Shown one piece after another: positions 53,342 to 53,436 of a stretch of 53,436 nt of DNA. The notes under the pieces were generated by a model. That model was not told the DNA's origin, did not search any database, and saw nothing but the letters and a program-made list of their open reading frames with translations. This DNA comes from Cyanobacteria bacterium FACHB-63 (GTDB taxonomy: Bacteria; Cyanobacteriota; Cyanobacteriia; Leptolyngbyales; Leptolyngbyaceae), in assembly GCA_014695255.1 (NCBI GenBank), contig JACJNX010000172.1, forward strand, positions 1 to 53,436. The letters are read 5' to 3'. Positions within the stretch are counted from its first letter, which is position 1; every line of letters starts with the position of its first letter. The translations under genes were made by a program, and so were the position numbers.

Positions 53342-53436
53342 TTGTTCTCGCTCTCTCAAGAATCAATTCCTGCTTTAGTCGAGACGATCCGTTCTGAGCT
53401 AAGCGAGGCTTTCGAGGGATGGGTTACTGAGTATAA
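53342..53436 (+). CDS. Partial gene related to the N-terminus of the GIY-YIG protein
   Basis: The frame reads LFSLSQESIPALVETIRSEL then SEAFEGWVTEY and runs off the window. This matches the N-terminal region of the GIY-YIG protein at 12772 (LSEESIQDLVATIRSDLHES...). The true start is uncertain: a TTG at 53342 is used here, and the frame is open further upstream. Whether a GIY-YIG domain follows cannot be seen. Confidence 0.5.
   Translation, partial: MFSLSQESIPALVETIRSELSEAFEGWVTEY

Noticed and set aside
1-53436. CRISPR arrays and rRNA genes
   Set aside because: No regularly spaced direct repeats of CRISPR type and no rRNA-like sequence were noticed on either strand.

Overview
The window looks cyanobacterial. 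The octamer GCGATCGC (HIP1) and its GGCGATCGCC extension recur through much of the sequence, and several genes belong to families typical of filamentous cyanobacteria (XisF-type recombinase, NucA/NuiA, caspase-EAD1, VMAP). The left edge (1-120, minus strand) reads as an internal stretch of comM/yifB. It is broken off beside a large serine recombinase of the XisF type, so the window probably begins at one end of a large integrated element or integrated plasmid whose far end lies outside.

Layout. (1) 1-13.4 kb is a plasmid-like maintenance region: XisF-type recombinase, a truncated Doc toxin with its antitoxin, a family-B DNA polymerase, a cluster of hairpins and 14-bp iterons that could be an origin, two ribbon-helix-helix regulators, a stand-alone M41-like zinc peptidase, a parM-like actin with a downstream partner, and a GIY-YIG nuclease. 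(2) 13.4-15.7 kb holds a coiled-coil protein with a phospholipase D-like C-terminus and an overlapping membrane-anchor ORF. (3) 16.6-33.9 kb is one tightly packed minus-strand operon of five very large genes: a subtilisin-like S8 protease, a DUF6603-like beta-rich protein, a 1109-residue protein with a hydrophobic segment, a 1924-residue protein and a 648-residue protein. I cannot assign a function to this operon; it is one of the two main candidates for an undescribed system. (4) 34-41 kb is a mixed accessory stretch: an ECF-like sigma factor, a peptidoglycan-binding-like protein, a divergent NucA nuclease/NuiA inhibitor pair, a secreted protein, a tyrosine recombinase and small unknowns.

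(5) 41.1-52.5 kb is a coherent plus-strand conflict/signalling system: alpha/beta hydrolase, caspase-like peptidase with C-terminal EAD1, EAD1-VMAP, MoxR-type AAA+ ATPase, and a 1351-residue vWA protein that also carries a poly-gamma-glutamate-hydrolase-like domain, a trypsin-like domain with a complete triad and a C-terminal FGE-sulfatase (C-type-lectin-fold) domain. Two further FGE-sulfatase genes follow. The three FGE domains end in 128-bp tracts that align without gaps. In the first 35 codons 25 sites vary, and 23 of them are first or second codon positions, mostly in codons ending in C or T, while the flanking bases are nearly identical. That is the signature of adenine-directed mutagenesis by a diversity-generating retroelement (DGR). 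I see no reverse transcriptase or template repeat in the window, so any DGR machinery would act from elsewhere.

(6) 52.7-53.4 kb holds a broken parA interrupted by a roughly 200-bp sequence with inverted ends, and the beginning of a second copy of the N-terminal region of the GIY-YIG protein.

How the parts may work together (inference): the left third maintains and moves the element; the MoxR-vWA-VMAP cluster is an NTP-gated immune or self-recognition module whose sensors are probably the hypervariable lectin-like domains and whose effectors are lipase, caspase, trypsin and peptidase domains; the giant-protein operon is a separate cargo of unknown role.
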